Origin: Natrinema salinisoli
Lineage (GTDB): Archaea > Halobacteriota > Halobacteria > Halobacteriales > Natrialbaceae
Length of the DNA stretch: 64,000 nt
Assembly (NCBI RefSeq): GCF_020405205.1
Contig: NZ_CP084469.1
Span: 558,001-622,000, forward strand
Direction of reading: 5' to 3'
Positions 43,312-52,842 of the stretch are shown in pieces. The notes under the pieces are model-generated. The model made no database searches, was not told the origin of the DNA, and saw nothing but the letters and a program-made list of their open reading frames with translations. The translations under genes and the position numbers were made by a program. The stretch's first letter is position 1. Every line of letters begins with the position of its first letter.

Positions 43312-44660
43312 CCGCGTCGAACCGTGGATCGGCCGACCGACGGCGGTTCCTCGCCGGGCTCACCGCGGTGTCCGGAATCGCCATCGCCGGCTGCAGTAGC
43401 CTCCCGTGGACCGACGACGAAACCGGCAGGTCGTTCCCCGTCTCGGAAGTCGCCAGCGTCCTCTCACCGTCCGCTCCGCGGATCGACGAGCCGGTTCCGG
43501 TACGGCCCGACGCGAGTGCGATCGAAACCGCGCTCGAGCGGATCGACGAACTGCTGGCACCGGTCCCGGACCCGCTCACGGCGGAGTCCGTTCCGAACGG
43601 AGTCGTCCGGGAATCGATCACCGACGCGCGGGACGAGGCCCGCGAGATCCGGACCGAGGCGGCCGATGCGACGGGGCCGGGGCTGTATCACGCGCTTCGC
43701 GATCTCCGAGGGGCCCGCGCCGACGCTCGACAGGCAGTGACGACGTGGTCGGCCATCGACGACGAGACGGTGGTCGACGACCTCGAGGACGAACACGGCG
43801 AACTCCAGCCGCGGGTCCGCGATCAGCGCGCGTCGCTCGCCTATCGCGGAAACGCCACCGACGACGAGCTGCTCCGCTCGGCGCTGTACTACTCCCGGCT
43901 CGAGTCGGCCCTCGACCGGGCGATCGAGTCCCTCCGACCGTGGGAGATCGACGAGAGCGCGTCCGTCATCGACGTCGGCGAGGCCGCCGCCGACCTGGAG
44001 TCCGCGGCGGCGACGGCTGCCGTCTGGGAGCACTGTGCCGATCGGTACGAGGCGACGCTCGACGAGCCGATCGACCTCGAGCCGATACTGCGCGGCGGAC
44101 TCGAGCGATGCGTCGACCACGCCGACGGCGTCGCCTTTCCCGCACAGGACGACGACTGGCTCGACGAGATCGGCGTCGGCGATATCGACGAGACGTACCT
44201 CGAGCACATCCTGTGGCGGACCGGTGATGCCGTGACGGACGAGCGAGAGCGGCTGCGGGACGCGGAAACCAGCGGGGACCTCGGAACGGGGCTCTACCAC
44301 GCCGTTCGGTTCGAACAGGCGTTCCGCGCGTTCGAGATCGTTCGCGACCGAATCGCGGACGGTTCGATCGCCCTCCCCGAAACGCTCGCCGACGTCCGCG
44401 GCGAACGGGAGGCCGCGATCGACGCGGCCGAGACCGCTCGAGACGACGTCACCGGCCCGTCGCCCGGGGCGTTGGCGCTTTCGGAAACCGTTCAGCGACT
44501 CGAGTGGGCCGACCAGTCCGTGCGACGACTTTCCGACGCCGACTCCGACGCCGTCACCTCGCTGACCGGCGAGTACGGCGACTACGTGCGCGTTCGCGCA
44601 TCGCTCGAGGCGCTTCCGGAGGCGGTCGACGCGTTTCGGTCGCGCGTGCTCGAGGGATAG
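43308..44660 (+). CDS. Exported lipoprotein B, helical, unknown function
   Basis: About 450 residues from ATG 43308, overlapping the previous gene by four bases. Signal DRRRFLAGLTAVSGIAIAGC with lipobox. The mature protein is mostly acidic helices with two similar halves: GPGLYHALRDLRGA near residue 125 and TGLYHAVRFEQAFRAFE near residue 330, suggesting an internal duplication. No catalytic motif is visible. Together with lipoprotein A it may form a cell-surface pair. Confidence 0.83.
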   Translation: MTASNRGSADRRRFLAGLTAVSGIAIAGCSSLPWTDDETGRSFPVSEVASVLSPSAPRIDEPVPVRPDASAIETALERIDELLAPVPDPLTAESVPNGVVRESITDARDEAREIRTEAADATGPGLYHALRDLRGARADARQAVTTWSAIDDETVVDDLEDEHGELQPRVRDQRASLAYRGNATDDELLRSALYYSRLESALDRAIESLRPWEIDESASVIDVGEAAADLESAAATAAVWEHCADRYEATLDEPIDLEPILRGGLERCVDHADGVAFPAQDDDWLDEIGVGDIDETYLEHILWRTGDAVTDERERLRDAETSGDLGTGLYHAVRFEQAFRAFEIVRDRIADGSIALPETLADVRGEREAAIDAAETARDDVTGPSPGALALSETVQRLEWADQSVRRLSDADSDAVTSLTGEYGDYVRVRASLEALPEAVDAFRSRVLEG

Positions 44661-44745
44661 CGCGGCCCTCGTCACGACGGTCGGAGCCGTTGCCCGATCC
44701 AGACCCCTTTACTATCCCCGGTGCGAAGGCTCGCCTAACAACCAC

Positions 44746-45561
44746 ATGGTACTGACAAAGCGAGTCATCCCGTGTATCGACGTGGATCTCGACGAGGACG
44801 GGAACCCGGCGGTCTACACCGGCGTCAACTTCGAGGACCTGAAGTACACCGGCGATCCGGTCGAGATGGCCCGCGCGTACAACCGGGCGGGCGCGGACGA
44901 GTTCGTCTTCCTCGACATCACCGCCTCCGCGGAGGGGCGCGAGACGATGCTCGACGTCGTCGAACGCGTCGCCGACGAGGTCTTCATCCCGCTGACCGTG
45001 GGCGGGGGCATCCGAACCACCGAGGACATCAAGGAGACGCTGCGGGCCGGCGCGGACAAGGTCTCGATCACCACCGGCGCGCTCGAGCGGCCCGAACTCA
45101 TCAACGAGGGCGCGCGGGCCTTCGGCAACCAGTGTATCGTCATCAGCGTCGATGCCCGACGGCGCTTCGACGAAGGGGGCGAGCACTACGTCGAGATCGA
45201 CGGCGAATCCTGCTGGTTCGAGTGTACGAAGAAGGGCGGCCGCGAGGGAACCGGCATCGACGTCCTCGAGTGGGCCGCGGAGGCCGAGTCCCGCGGTGCG
45301 GGCGAACTCTTCGTCAACTCCATCGACAAGGACGGCACGAAAGACGGCTACGACCTCCCCCTGACGAAGGCAGTCTGTGACACCGTCGACACGCCGGTCA
45401 TCGCCTCCTCGGGCTGTGGGGGCCCCGAGGACATGTACGACGTCTTCACCGAAGCCGGCGCGGACGCCGGTCTCGCGGCATCTATCTTTCACTTCGACGA
45501 GTACTCCATCGAGGACACGAAGGCCTACCTCGACGAACGCGGCGTCCCCGTCCGTCTCTGA
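44746..45561 (+). CDS. hisF: Imidazole glycerol phosphate synthase subunit HisF
   Basis: A 271-residue TIM barrel that cyclises PRFAR with ammonia from HisH to form IGP and AICAR. Catalytic Asp residues: ACIDVD-type [10 protein letters not shown] at the N-terminus and [16 protein letters not shown] in the second half. Phosphate-binding loops VGGGIRT and [11 protein letters not shown] are clear. Stands apart from other his genes. Confidence 0.97.
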   Translation: MVLTKRVIPCIDVDLDEDGNPAVYTGVNFEDLKYTGDPVEMARAYNRAGADEFVFLDITASAEGRETMLDVVERVADEVFIPLTVGGGIRTTEDIKETLRAGADKVSITTGALERPELINEGARAFGNQCIVISVDARRRFDEGGEHYVEIDGESCWFECTKKGGREGTGIDVLEWAAEAESRGAGELFVNSIDKDGTKDGYDLPLTKAVCDTVDTPVIASSGCGGPEDMYDVFTEAGADAGLAASIFHFDEYSIEDTKAYLDERGVPVRL

Positions 45562-45687
45562 GTCGCCGGGGTTGCGAGTTCTCGGCAGAGACGCCGCGTT
45601 CGCGCTCGAGTCGTCGATCGACGACTCGGCCCCCGTCGGGTTGGCCATCCAATACGTTTATTCCGTCCGGGTCCTGCGTTTCGATCA

Positions 45688-46548
45688 GTGAAATGGCGGT
45701 GTACGCGGTGTGGCAAACCGCACGCGGAAAACGACCCACCCTGTGACGAGTGCGGTCACAACGCCTTCGAGAAGGCGATCGTCCGGGTGGACGAGATCGA
45801 CGCCCAGAGCGATACCGGTAGCGAGCCGATACCGTCCGGAACCGTCGAAACCGGCCCGGAATACGTCTGGGCTTGCACGAACTGCGGCCGCGAGCACGTC
45901 CGGAACACGCCGCCGTGTTCTCGCTGCGGGAACCCCGACCTCGACCGGGTCGAGCGGACGTACGAGGGACTCGAGCGCGACCTCGCCACGCCGAGCTGGT
46001 TCGAGGTCGCGAAACCCTATCTTCCCGTCTTCGCCGGTATCGCGATCGTCATCGCGCTGTTCGCGACCGGTATCGTCTCGCCGTCGATACTCCCTGGGAT
46101 TGGACAACCGTCACCGCCCGACGCGCCGGGTAACGGGTCCGTAGAAGCCGGAATCGATCTCGAGGCGACGGAGAGAGCGATTCATGACCGACTCGAAGAG
46201 GAACGAGAGCCGTCAGAGAGTCGAACGTACGGCACCGGACTCGCGGCGTATGCGGAGTACCAGAATCGTCTCCGCGTCTTGAGCGATTTCGCCAACGAGA
46301 CACCCGACGAGCCGAATTCCGACGCGTTCGATCACCGGTGTGGTGACACGAGACCACAGGAGGGACCAGCAGTCGTCACTGGAGTCTCTGTCGAGGACTA
46401 CCCCGACGAGGCGGAACTCGCGGACGGCGTCGTCGCGGAACTCCTCTCTATATACAGTGACGGCATTCGGACCGGGTTCGACGCCGAGGGCGTCGACGTT
46501 CACGTCGCACCGAACGGGGATATCTACGTCTTTTACGCGACGTGCTGA
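45688..46548 (+). CDS. Double zinc-ribbon, single-helix membrane protein with CAP-like C-terminus
   Basis: A 286-residue protein. Two zinc ribbons sit at the N-terminus: CTRCGK...CDECGH (residues 5-24) and CTNCGRE...CSRCGN (residues 63-82). One transmembrane helix follows at about 112-130, then an external domain of ~140 residues with a helix-rich start (GTGLAAYAEYQNRLRVLSDFAN) that recalls SCP/CAP domains but ends VDVHVAPNGDIYVFYATC. The CAP assignment is tentative. Topology puts the ribbons in the cytoplasm. Confidence 0.78.
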   Translation: MKWRCTRCGKPHAENDPPCDECGHNAFEKAIVRVDEIDAQSDTGSEPIPSGTVETGPEYVWACTNCGREHVRNTPPCSRCGNPDLDRVERTYEGLERDLATPSWFEVAKPYLPVFAGIAIVIALFATGIVSPSILPGIGQPSPPDAPGNGSVEAGIDLEATERAIHDRLEEEREPSESRTYGTGLAAYAEYQNRLRVLSDFANETPDEPNSDAFDHRCGDTRPQEGPAVVTGVSVEDYPDEAELADGVVAELLSIYSDGIRTGFDAEGVDVHVAPNGDIYVFYATC

Positions 46549-46661
46549 CGGATTTCTCGACGAACTCGAGACTATCCGTTCGTTCGAGAACCGAACGACT
46601 GCGAGAATCGCTTGGAGTTGGATAGAAAACGAGAGCCCTGCGACTGCCGTCCGGACTGACG

Positions 46662-46946
46662 TTATGCGGCCGCTTCGAACGCGTCCTTGAACGAGTTCGC
46701 CTTCTCGCGGACGGTCGCGGCCGCCTCCTCGAGCGCCTCGAGGGGGTCCGCGCCGCCTTCGGTCTTGATCGTCAGGATGGGCTCGGTCTGGCCACCCGAC
46801 TGTTCGGGGTTGACGTCGTAGGTCGCTGCGCTCACGTCGTCGTGCTCGAGCAGCGCGCCCTTGAGCACGTTCATGAAGGTGTGATCCTCGCCGGCGATCT
46901 CGATCGAGAGTTCGTTCTCGGTGCTCTCGGTGACCCGCAGTTCCAT
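46662..46946 (-). CDS. rpoL: DNA-directed RNA polymerase subunit L (Rpo11)
   Basis: 94 residues from ATG 46946 ([17 protein letters not shown]). It matches archaeal Rpo11/eukaryotic RPB11: the [20 protein letters not shown] core and [16 protein letters not shown] strand. It forms the Rpo3-Rpo11 heterodimer that starts polymerase assembly. The frame remains open to 47825 upstream but that part is antisense to the rhomboid gene. Confidence 0.95.
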   Translation of the reverse strand: MELRVTESTENELSIEIAGEDHTFMNVLKGALLEHDDVSAATYDVNPEQSGGQTEPILTIKTEGGADPLEALEEAAATVREKANSFKDAFEAAA

Positions 46947-47024
46947 GACAGAGTCTCCGGTCGTCGGCTGCTTGTACCTTTCGAAGCCGCCGCTCGTCGG
47001 GGGTCGCTGATGGCAAATCACTAA

Positions 47025-48887
47025 ATGCGTCCGTTCGAACCACGGGACATGCTCTCGTTTGCGACCCTGTTGCCGGTCGTCGTCGCCGCGGCGCTGGTGG
47101 GGTCGATCGCAGTCGTGAGACTGGTTCACCGGCCGGCGCGACGCTGGCGCGACGTCCTCCGGGAGCGGCTCGTGTACGGCGTCCCGTGGGGCTCGATCGT
47201 CGTCATCGCGTTCGTGCTCTGCGTCTATCTCTTCGTTCAGGACGGCATCACGAACTTCGACGATCCCGTGACGATCCCGTATCGGACGTGGTCGTACTTC
47301 TACCCGCTCGGGATGGCGACCGCGTCGTTCTCCCACGCGGGCCCCGGACACCTCGTGGGGAACCTGGCCGGAACGATCGTGGTCGCACCGCTCGCCGAGT
47401 ACGCGTGGGGTCACTATCCCGACGAACGCGATCCCCTCCGAACCGACTCGTGGCGAACGAACCCGCGACTCCGGGCGTTCGTCCTCTTTCCACTCCTCGT
47501 CATCGGGATCGGCCTGCTCTCGAGCCTGTTTGCGCTCGGCCCCGTGATCGGCTTCTCGGGCGTCGTCTTCGCCTTCGCCGGCTTCGCGATCGTCCACTAT
47601 CCGATCGCAACGATCGTCGGCACGCTCGGCGTCCAGGGCGTCATCCTGCGACTCTATTATGCGCTTCAGGACCCGATCAACGTCTACACCGCCCAACCGA
47701 GTCCCCCGTCGCCGCCGTCCTGGGCCGGTATCGCCATCCAGGGCCACGCGCTCGGCCTCTTCGTCGGCTTCGTCCTCGGCATCGCGCTCCTCGAGCGGCG
47801 AGGAGCCCGCCCCGACCCGTTGCACCTCTGGCTCTCCGTCCTCCTCTTTGGCTTCTCGAAACGGCTCTGGGCGATCTACTGGTTCGGCGGCGAGAACACG
47901 TACGTCCTCTTCCAGGGTCCCGGCGTCGCCGTCGTCGCCGTGCTCGCGCTCGTGGTCACGCTCTCGATGACCGCCTCGGAGACGCGTATCGTTCCACCGC
48001 GCCTCGAGGGGCTGCTCACTCGATCGAACCGGCCGACTCCGAGGCTGGGCGACAGCAGCTCGTCGATCGACCGGTCGCTCGAGTTAGCGGTGGCCGGACA
48101 GGTCGACGCAGTCGTTACTGCCCGCATCGATCGCGTTCGGGAAATCGCCAGCGGCGCGCGAAGGCGGGTCAGCGACTCGGGTTCGCTGTTGGATCTGACC
48201 CGCAAACAAGCCGCGTTCACGGCCGTCGTCATCGTCCTCGCCTTGCTCGCCGGCGTCGCTATTCCCACTAATTTCCTCGTCGTCGACGATGCGACGGCGT
48301 CCACCGAAGAGGCGATCCAGATCGAGGACTACACCGTCGAATACGCGGAGGGGGTCCAGAACGAACTGGTCACCGGCATCGGTATCGAGGCCCTCGAGAG
48401 CGACGAGGGTCTCGAGTCCAGCGGGGTGATCGTCGCGAGCGACCAGCGGGAGATCTGGCTCGAGGCGGTCAGTACCCAGCGGCTCGCCGTTACCGGCGAG
48501 GAGACGGTCACCGTCGGTGGACCCGGGTGGCGCGAAACGGTCCACGTCGAGCGCACCGGCTGGGAACCGGTCGGCAACGACACCGTCTATCAGGTCTGGC
48601 TCTGGGAGGACAGCGAGGATCGACGACTCTCACACGAGTCCAACGAGTCACGAGCCGAGGCCCGGATCGCGGGGCGGAACGTGACGATCAGCTCCGAGGA
48701 CGGCGAGTTCCTCCTCGAGGTCGACTCGAACGGGACGGGCGCGGCTGCGACGACGCCGATTCCGGATGTCAACGAGACGAGTTCGGCGGGTGGACTATCG
48801 TTCGAGCGCGAAGACGAGACGGTCTACGCGGCCGCCGACGGAACGCGAGTCGCGATCGCGAGCGAGGAGACGTACAACGGCTATTGA
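47025..48887 (+). CDS. Rhomboid-family membrane protease with extra C-terminal domain
   Basis: A 620-residue protein. Membrane domain of about seven helices in residues 10-315, with rhomboid landmarks HLVGNLAG, the Ser motif [10 protein letters not shown] and the His motif [15 protein letters not shown]. After a charged cytoplasmic region comes another helix ([19 protein letters not shown], around residue 400) and a ~200-residue external beta-rich domain with several N-x-S/T sequons. The fused external domain is unusual and may select substrates. Divergent from rpoL, 78 bases apart. Confidence 0.86.
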   Translation: MRPFEPRDMLSFATLLPVVVAAALVGSIAVVRLVHRPARRWRDVLRERLVYGVPWGSIVVIAFVLCVYLFVQDGITNFDDPVTIPYRTWSYFYPLGMATASFSHAGPGHLVGNLAGTIVVAPLAEYAWGHYPDERDPLRTDSWRTNPRLRAFVLFPLLVIGIGLLSSLFALGPVIGFSGVVFAFAGFAIVHYPIATIVGTLGVQGVILRLYYALQDPINVYTAQPSPPSPPSWAGIAIQGHALGLFVGFVLGIALLERRGARPDPLHLWLSVLLFGFSKRLWAIYWFGGENTYVLFQGPGVAVVAVLALVVTLSMTASETRIVPPRLEGLLTRSNRPTPRLGDSSSSIDRSLELAVAGQVDAVVTARIDRVREIASGARRRVSDSGSLLDLTRKQAAFTAVVIVLALLAGVAIPTNFLVVDDATASTEEAIQIEDYTVEYAEGVQNELVTGIGIEALESDEGLESSGVIVASDQREIWLEAVSTQRLAVTGEETVTVGGPGWRETVHVERTGWEPVGNDTVYQVWLWEDSEDRRLSHESNESRAEARIAGRNVTISSEDGEFLLEVDSNGTGAAATTPIPDVNETSSAGGLSFEREDETVYAAADGTRVAIASEETYNGY

Positions 48888-49069
48888 ACGAGGTGCGGTG
48901 GCGCGCTGGGGCGCGGTTCACCAGTGGCGAACCGCGACTCGAAGCCGTGCGAGCGAATCGGTTGGAGGGGGTGGTACCTCCACAGTGACTGCAGTAGGGG
49001 ACCACTCGAAACCTCCTCCTCACTCGACGAACACAGAGCCAGCAGACGGTCACATCCCGACAAAATCCG

Positions 49070-49720
49070 CTATTCTCGATGCGTCCATTCGATCCGAAAG
49101 ACCTCGGCCTCGAGCGTCTCCTCGGTTTCGGTGTGAAAGTCGAACTGCTTCGCGATGGGGAGCTCGGCCCGGAACGCGTGCGTCACGTCGCCGCCCTCGT
49201 CTCCGGCGAAGGATTCGACGAACTCCTGACTCCCCTCGTTGTGGATCGTGTACGAGACGGCCGCGATCTCGCTGGCCGTTTCGAGAAACTCCCGATCCGC
49301 GTGTCGGTTTCCGCGTTGGGCACCGAACGGCGGATTGGAGACCACGGTCGCGTCGGTCGTCGAAAACGGATGCCGAGTGACGTCGCCGCGGAGCCACTCG
49401 AGCGTGCGGTCGGTACCGCCACTGGCAGCCGCCGCGACCGTTTGCTCGTTCCCGCGAGCCAGCTCGAGCGCGTCGCGGTCGACGTCGATTCCGACGACGC
49501 TGTCGGCACCGGCGATCGAGGCGGCGATCGCGAGCATCCCGGTGCCGGTTCCGAGATCGACGACCCGTCCCTCGAGGTCGTCTTGCAACCTGGCCAGGTG
49601 ACAGATGTGAGCCGCCAGCTCCGCCGGCGTCAGGTACTGCTCGAGGCTCGCGTCCGGATCGGAGAAGTCCGCGACCGACTCGAGTCGGCGGGCGAGCGTG
49701 CGGCGTGAGGGGCCGGCCAT
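49070..49720 (-). CDS. Nucleic-acid methyltransferase (METTL5/COG2263-like)
   Basis: A 216-residue Rossmann methyltransferase: SAM-binding VVDLGTGTGMLAIAA, the acidic VGIDVD, and the catalytic NPPFGAQRGNRHADREFL, whose NPPF plus FGAQ pattern matches the METTL5-like N6-adenine rRNA methyltransferase group. N-terminal QYLTPAELAAHICHLA also fits. Followed (three bases downstream of the next gene's stop, upstream in transcription) by a small conserved gene in the same direction. Confidence 0.88.
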   Translation of the reverse strand: MAGPSRRTLARRLESVADFSDPDASLEQYLTPAELAAHICHLARLQDDLEGRVVDLGTGTGMLAIAASIAGADSVVGIDVDRDALELARGNEQTVAAAASGGTDRTLEWLRGDVTRHPFSTTDATVVSNPPFGAQRGNRHADREFLETASEIAAVSYTIHNEGSQEFVESFAGDEGGDVTHAFRAELPIAKQFDFHTETEETLEAEVFRIEWTHRE

Positions 49721-49723
49721 CCC

Positions 49724-50119
49724 TCAGTCGTCGACGGCGATCGGTCCCTCGAGGTCGAACGCGAGCCCCTCTCGGTCGGCCCGCTCGGCACAGGCCGCGA
49801 GCGCGGGACGGACCTTTTGGGGGTCTGCGACGGTATCAACGGTGACGGTCACGGTACCGACACCGAGGAACGAGCCCGCGCGAACGTACCCTCGAATGCG
49901 GTCGATTTCCTCCTGCGTCGCGAGAGAACAGTCTTCCTCGAAACACGCACTGATCGTCAACTCGGCGGGGACGAGTCCTTCCTCGGTGAGGTCGCGCTTG
50001 AAATCGCGCAGATATTCCGGCGCGGTCGACTCGAGTGCAGCGGCCTCGAGGGCGACCGGCGTGGCGTCGGCCGGTCGACAACGGTCGATCGCTGACTGGT
50101 GGGACGGGGTCGTACTCAT
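49724..50119 (-). CDS. Hypothetical protein linked to the methyltransferase
   Basis: About 131 residues from ATG 50119 (MSTTPSHQSAIDRC); an in-frame ATG at 50143 is less likely. Soluble, acidic, with two Cys in ISACFEEDCSLAT and a C-terminal VGTVTVTVDTVADPQKVRPALAACAERA. No family recognised. The stop is three bases before the methyltransferase start, so the two are cotranscribed. Confidence 0.78.
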   Translation of the reverse strand: MSTTPSHQSAIDRCRPADATPVALEAAALESTAPEYLRDFKRDLTEEGLVPAELTISACFEEDCSLATQEEIDRIRGYVRAGSFLGVGTVTVTVDTVADPQKVRPALAACAERADREGLAFDLEGPIAVDD

Positions 50120-50291
50120 TGTCGTGCCATACATGACTTGCATACAAAAAGCTTGTTAAATACGTAGTAGTAATATATCGAGTCGTCCTCGCGCGGTCCT
50201 CGACTACGAACGACGGGCCATGGAACCCTCAAAGTCACAGTTCCACGACAGTTTCGAATAGAGTTAAGGATTCCCCGGGGAAGTAACAGGT

Positions 50292-50462
50292 ATGGAGCAG
50301 TGTCCGCGGTGTCAGGGTGCCGTCGAAGAACTCTCGTTGGGGGACGTGTCGACGGTCACGTGCCCCCACTGTGGGTTCGCCGACGTCCCCGTCGAACACC
50401 AACCCGACGGCGAGGATCCCGAATCGTGGCGGGATGCGTTCAACCGATTTTACAAGGAATGA
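50292..50462 (+). CDS. Zinc-ribbon microprotein
   Basis: A 56-residue frame: MEQCPRCQGAVEELSLG, then VTCPHCGFADVPVEHQ and a C-terminal ESWRDAFNRFYKE helix. The two CxxC pairs (Cys4/7 and Cys24/27) form a zinc ribbon. Such one-domain zinc proteins are highly conserved in haloarchaea. Partner and target unknown. Reads toward the salactin-like gene. Confidence 0.8.
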   Translation: MEQCPRCQGAVEELSLGDVSTVTCPHCGFADVPVEHQPDGEDPESWRDAFNRFYKE

Positions 50463-50528
50463 GCAGGGCTGCGTGCGTCATCGACCGGTAGTACGTTCCC
50501 CGAGAAAACGAACCCCGCAGCGCGAGGC

Positions 50529-51560
50529 TTACTCGTTTGCGGCCGCCGCTTCCGCGTCCTCTTCCTCCTGTTGATGCTCCGCGTCCTCGTCGGACCGAGC
50601 CGCGACGAGGCCACCGCGGGCGACGCTGTACAGCGGTTCGTTCGCGTGCGTGACGTCGCTGATCGAGAACGGAATATTCGCGTCCTCGAGGTGGTCGCGG
50701 AACAGGGCCTCGAAGCCGCTGGGGCTGGAGGTTCCGCCGGTGACGACGACGGGGACGTCCAGTCCTTCCTCGACGTCTTCCTCGTCGACTTCCTTGACGA
50801 TGTTCTCGATGACGTAATCGAGCAGGTTCTCGTAGTAGATCGAGAGGGCACCTTCGACGCCGCCGACGTCGGTCGTGAAGTCCAGCTCGAAGTCGTCTTC
50901 CTTGATGGAGGTGACCTTGTCGACGGGCGTCCCGGTCGCGCGCGCGGCCTGTTCGTCGACCCAGTCGCCACCGCGGGCGACGGAGAACTTCATGACGGGT
51001 ACCGCGTAGTAGGAGAGACAGACGTTCGTCATCCCGGCACCGAAACTGATGCCCAGTCCCGTGAAGTTGTTATCCGCGAGTTCGCTGTAGATGACGGACA
51101 TCCCCTCGTTGATCGGTTCGGAGTCGTATCCCATATCGTCGAGGAACGACTCGATCGTTTTCTGGTGGTACAGCGTGGAGAGATCCGAGTCGATCGGATC
51201 TGCGGGGGACGAGAAGTAGAGTTTCTCGTCGGGATAGGCGGGCTCGCCGACGACCTGCTCGATGATGAGCTTCATCATCGGGATCGCGCTCTGCTCGTCG
51301 TTCGAGAGGATCCCGTGTTTCATCGGGCGGCGAGTTTCCTTGTTGAAGATGTTCGCGAAATTCAGCGCGTCGTCGCCGACGACGTAGACCTTGTCGTCCT
51401 TGCGAATGTGGAGCACTTCACTTCGTGAGAGCATCTGCTCGGCCATATCCGAGTACTCGATCTCGACGAATGAGTTACGCTGTTGCACGAATACCGTGTC
51501 GTTCCCATCCTGTTGTGCTGACAGGATGTTCATCGTTCCGACGTCCAGGCCTTTGGCCAT
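50529..51560 (-). CDS. Salactin-like actin homologue
   Basis: About 343 residues from ATG 51560 ([19 protein letters not shown]); earlier in-frame starts add unlikely residues. Actin/Hsp70-fold phosphate loops: LDVGTMN (phosphate 1), [12 protein letters not shown] (phosphate 2) and [13 protein letters not shown] (adenosine motif). It resembles salactin, the dynamically unstable actin homologue of Halobacterium that is needed for normal DNA partition at low cell density. The C-terminus is an acidic tail. A conserved-looking membrane protein gene lies 97 bases upstream on the same strand. Confidence 0.88.
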   Translation of the reverse strand: MAKGLDVGTMNILSAQQDGNDTVFVQQRNSFVEIEYSDMAEQMLSRSEVLHIRKDDKVYVVGDDALNFANIFNKETRRPMKHGILSNDEQSAIPMMKLIIEQVVGEPAYPDEKLYFSSPADPIDSDLSTLYHQKTIESFLDDMGYDSEPINEGMSVIYSELADNNFTGLGISFGAGMTNVCLSYYAVPVMKFSVARGGDWVDEQAARATGTPVDKVTSIKEDDFELDFTTDVGGVEGALSIYYENLLDYVIENIVKEVDEEDVEEGLDVPVVVTGGTSSPSGFEALFRDHLEDANIPFSISDVTHANEPLYSVARGGLVAARSDEDAEHQQEEEDAEAAAANE

Positions 51561-51656
51561 GTGTGGGCAAGGCAACCGACGGATTATAAATCTATGTGCC
51601 TTAATTTCGGATCTGATACTACGACACAAGAGGCTATTACTTTCGGTCGCCGGCCG

Positions 51657-52586
51657 TTAATTCCTCTTTACGAGATCCCGGAATCGTTCGAACAGGGTTC
51701 CAACGGGTTTCGTCACGGTTTCGACGGCTCCACCGTCGTCCTCGGCCGTCGCTTGTTCCTCGGCTCGCTGCTGTTCGCGCAGTTCTTTGAGCTTCGCCGT
51801 CTGATCGTCGACCGTCGAACTCGAGGTCGTTTGCTTCGTCTCGCCGCCTTTGAGCCCCTTGAGGCCGGCGACCTGCTGGTCGACGCCCGACGAACGAGTG
51901 GTCGTGGTGCCGGCGTCGGTATCGATCTCGACGTCGTCGAGGTCGTTGCTCGAGAAGTTCAGTCGCTTGTGTTCGGTCTGTTCGACGCCGCCCCAGGAGA
52001 GCTCGACGCCCTCCATCGCGTCGTCGATGTCCCGTTGGATCTCCGCGTCGGAGAGTTCCGGGTCGTCGTCCTCGTCGGTGTCGGTATCGGTCGTGACCAC
52101 CTCGGCCTGCTGCGCCATATCGAGGTAGTGGGCGATCAGTGCGGCACCCGTCGAGGCGGTGATGCCCGCGAGTCCGATGGCGTACACTGCGATCACCTGT
52201 ACGGTGTAATCGGCCCCGTAGCCGTTCCAGTCCTGGGGATAGACGACGAGGAAACCGACGATCGCGGCGATCGTGATCGCGACGCCGGCGATCGACGTGT
52301 ACAGCATTCGCCGTTCCGACGGGAGCAGGACCACGATCCCCAGCATCGTAACGGGGAGCGACCCCATTGCTACTCCGTATGCGGGACCGACCCACGCGAA
52401 GTAGTCGGCGGTGCGTGCCTCGAACGTACTACCCCAGACGAAGAGTACGAGCCCGACGATCGCCAGCCCGATTCCGCCCAGAAACAGACCGAATCCGACG
52501 TAAACGTCGGTCCGATCGTCCGGTTCACCGATGTATCGACGATAGATGTCGAATAGATAGCCGTCTACGGCCTGTTCCGCTGCCAT
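51657..52586 (-). CDS. Membrane protein with charged cytoplasmic tail (DUF7139-like), next to salactin-like gene
   Basis: A 309-residue protein: about five hydrophobic segments in residues 28-165, then a ~145-residue acidic, disordered-looking tail ending in a helix-rich, positively charged stretch (KLKELREQQRAEEQ, then LFERFRDLVKRN). It fits the haloarchaeal family I associate with DUF7139. Its tail has the features of a scaffold or anchor. Pairing with the actin homologue suggests a link, but it has its own gap of 96 bases. Confidence 0.78.
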   Translation of the reverse strand: MAAEQAVDGYLFDIYRRYIGEPDDRTDVYVGFGLFLGGIGLAIVGLVLFVWGSTFEARTADYFAWVGPAYGVAMGSLPVTMLGIVVLLPSERRMLYTSIAGVAITIAAIVGFLVVYPQDWNGYGADYTVQVIAVYAIGLAGITASTGAALIAHYLDMAQQAEVVTTDTDTDEDDDPELSDAEIQRDIDDAMEGVELSWGGVEQTEHKRLNFSSNDLDDVEIDTDAGTTTTRSSGVDQQVAGLKGLKGGETKQTTSSSTVDDQTAKLKELREQQRAEEQATAEDDGGAVETVTKPVGTLFERFRDLVKRN

Positions 52587-52842
52587 TTGGTCTCAATTTA
52601 TACTCCAGTACTATGACTGTTTGGACGGAAAACGAACCCGCCCGCCCCGTCTCTCGAGACCGCCGCATCGCCCCGTTGATATCGCCACCGTCGCGATTCG
52701 ACCGCGGTGTCTCAGTCTGTCCTGCCGAAACGATCCGATCGCAGGGCTCCGCCAGAATAGGCGACCGACACCGAAAATATTGGATGTGTTACCATAGTCC
52801 ATAGTTTGATAATGATCCGGTCAAAATCGGTTTCCAATTCAA

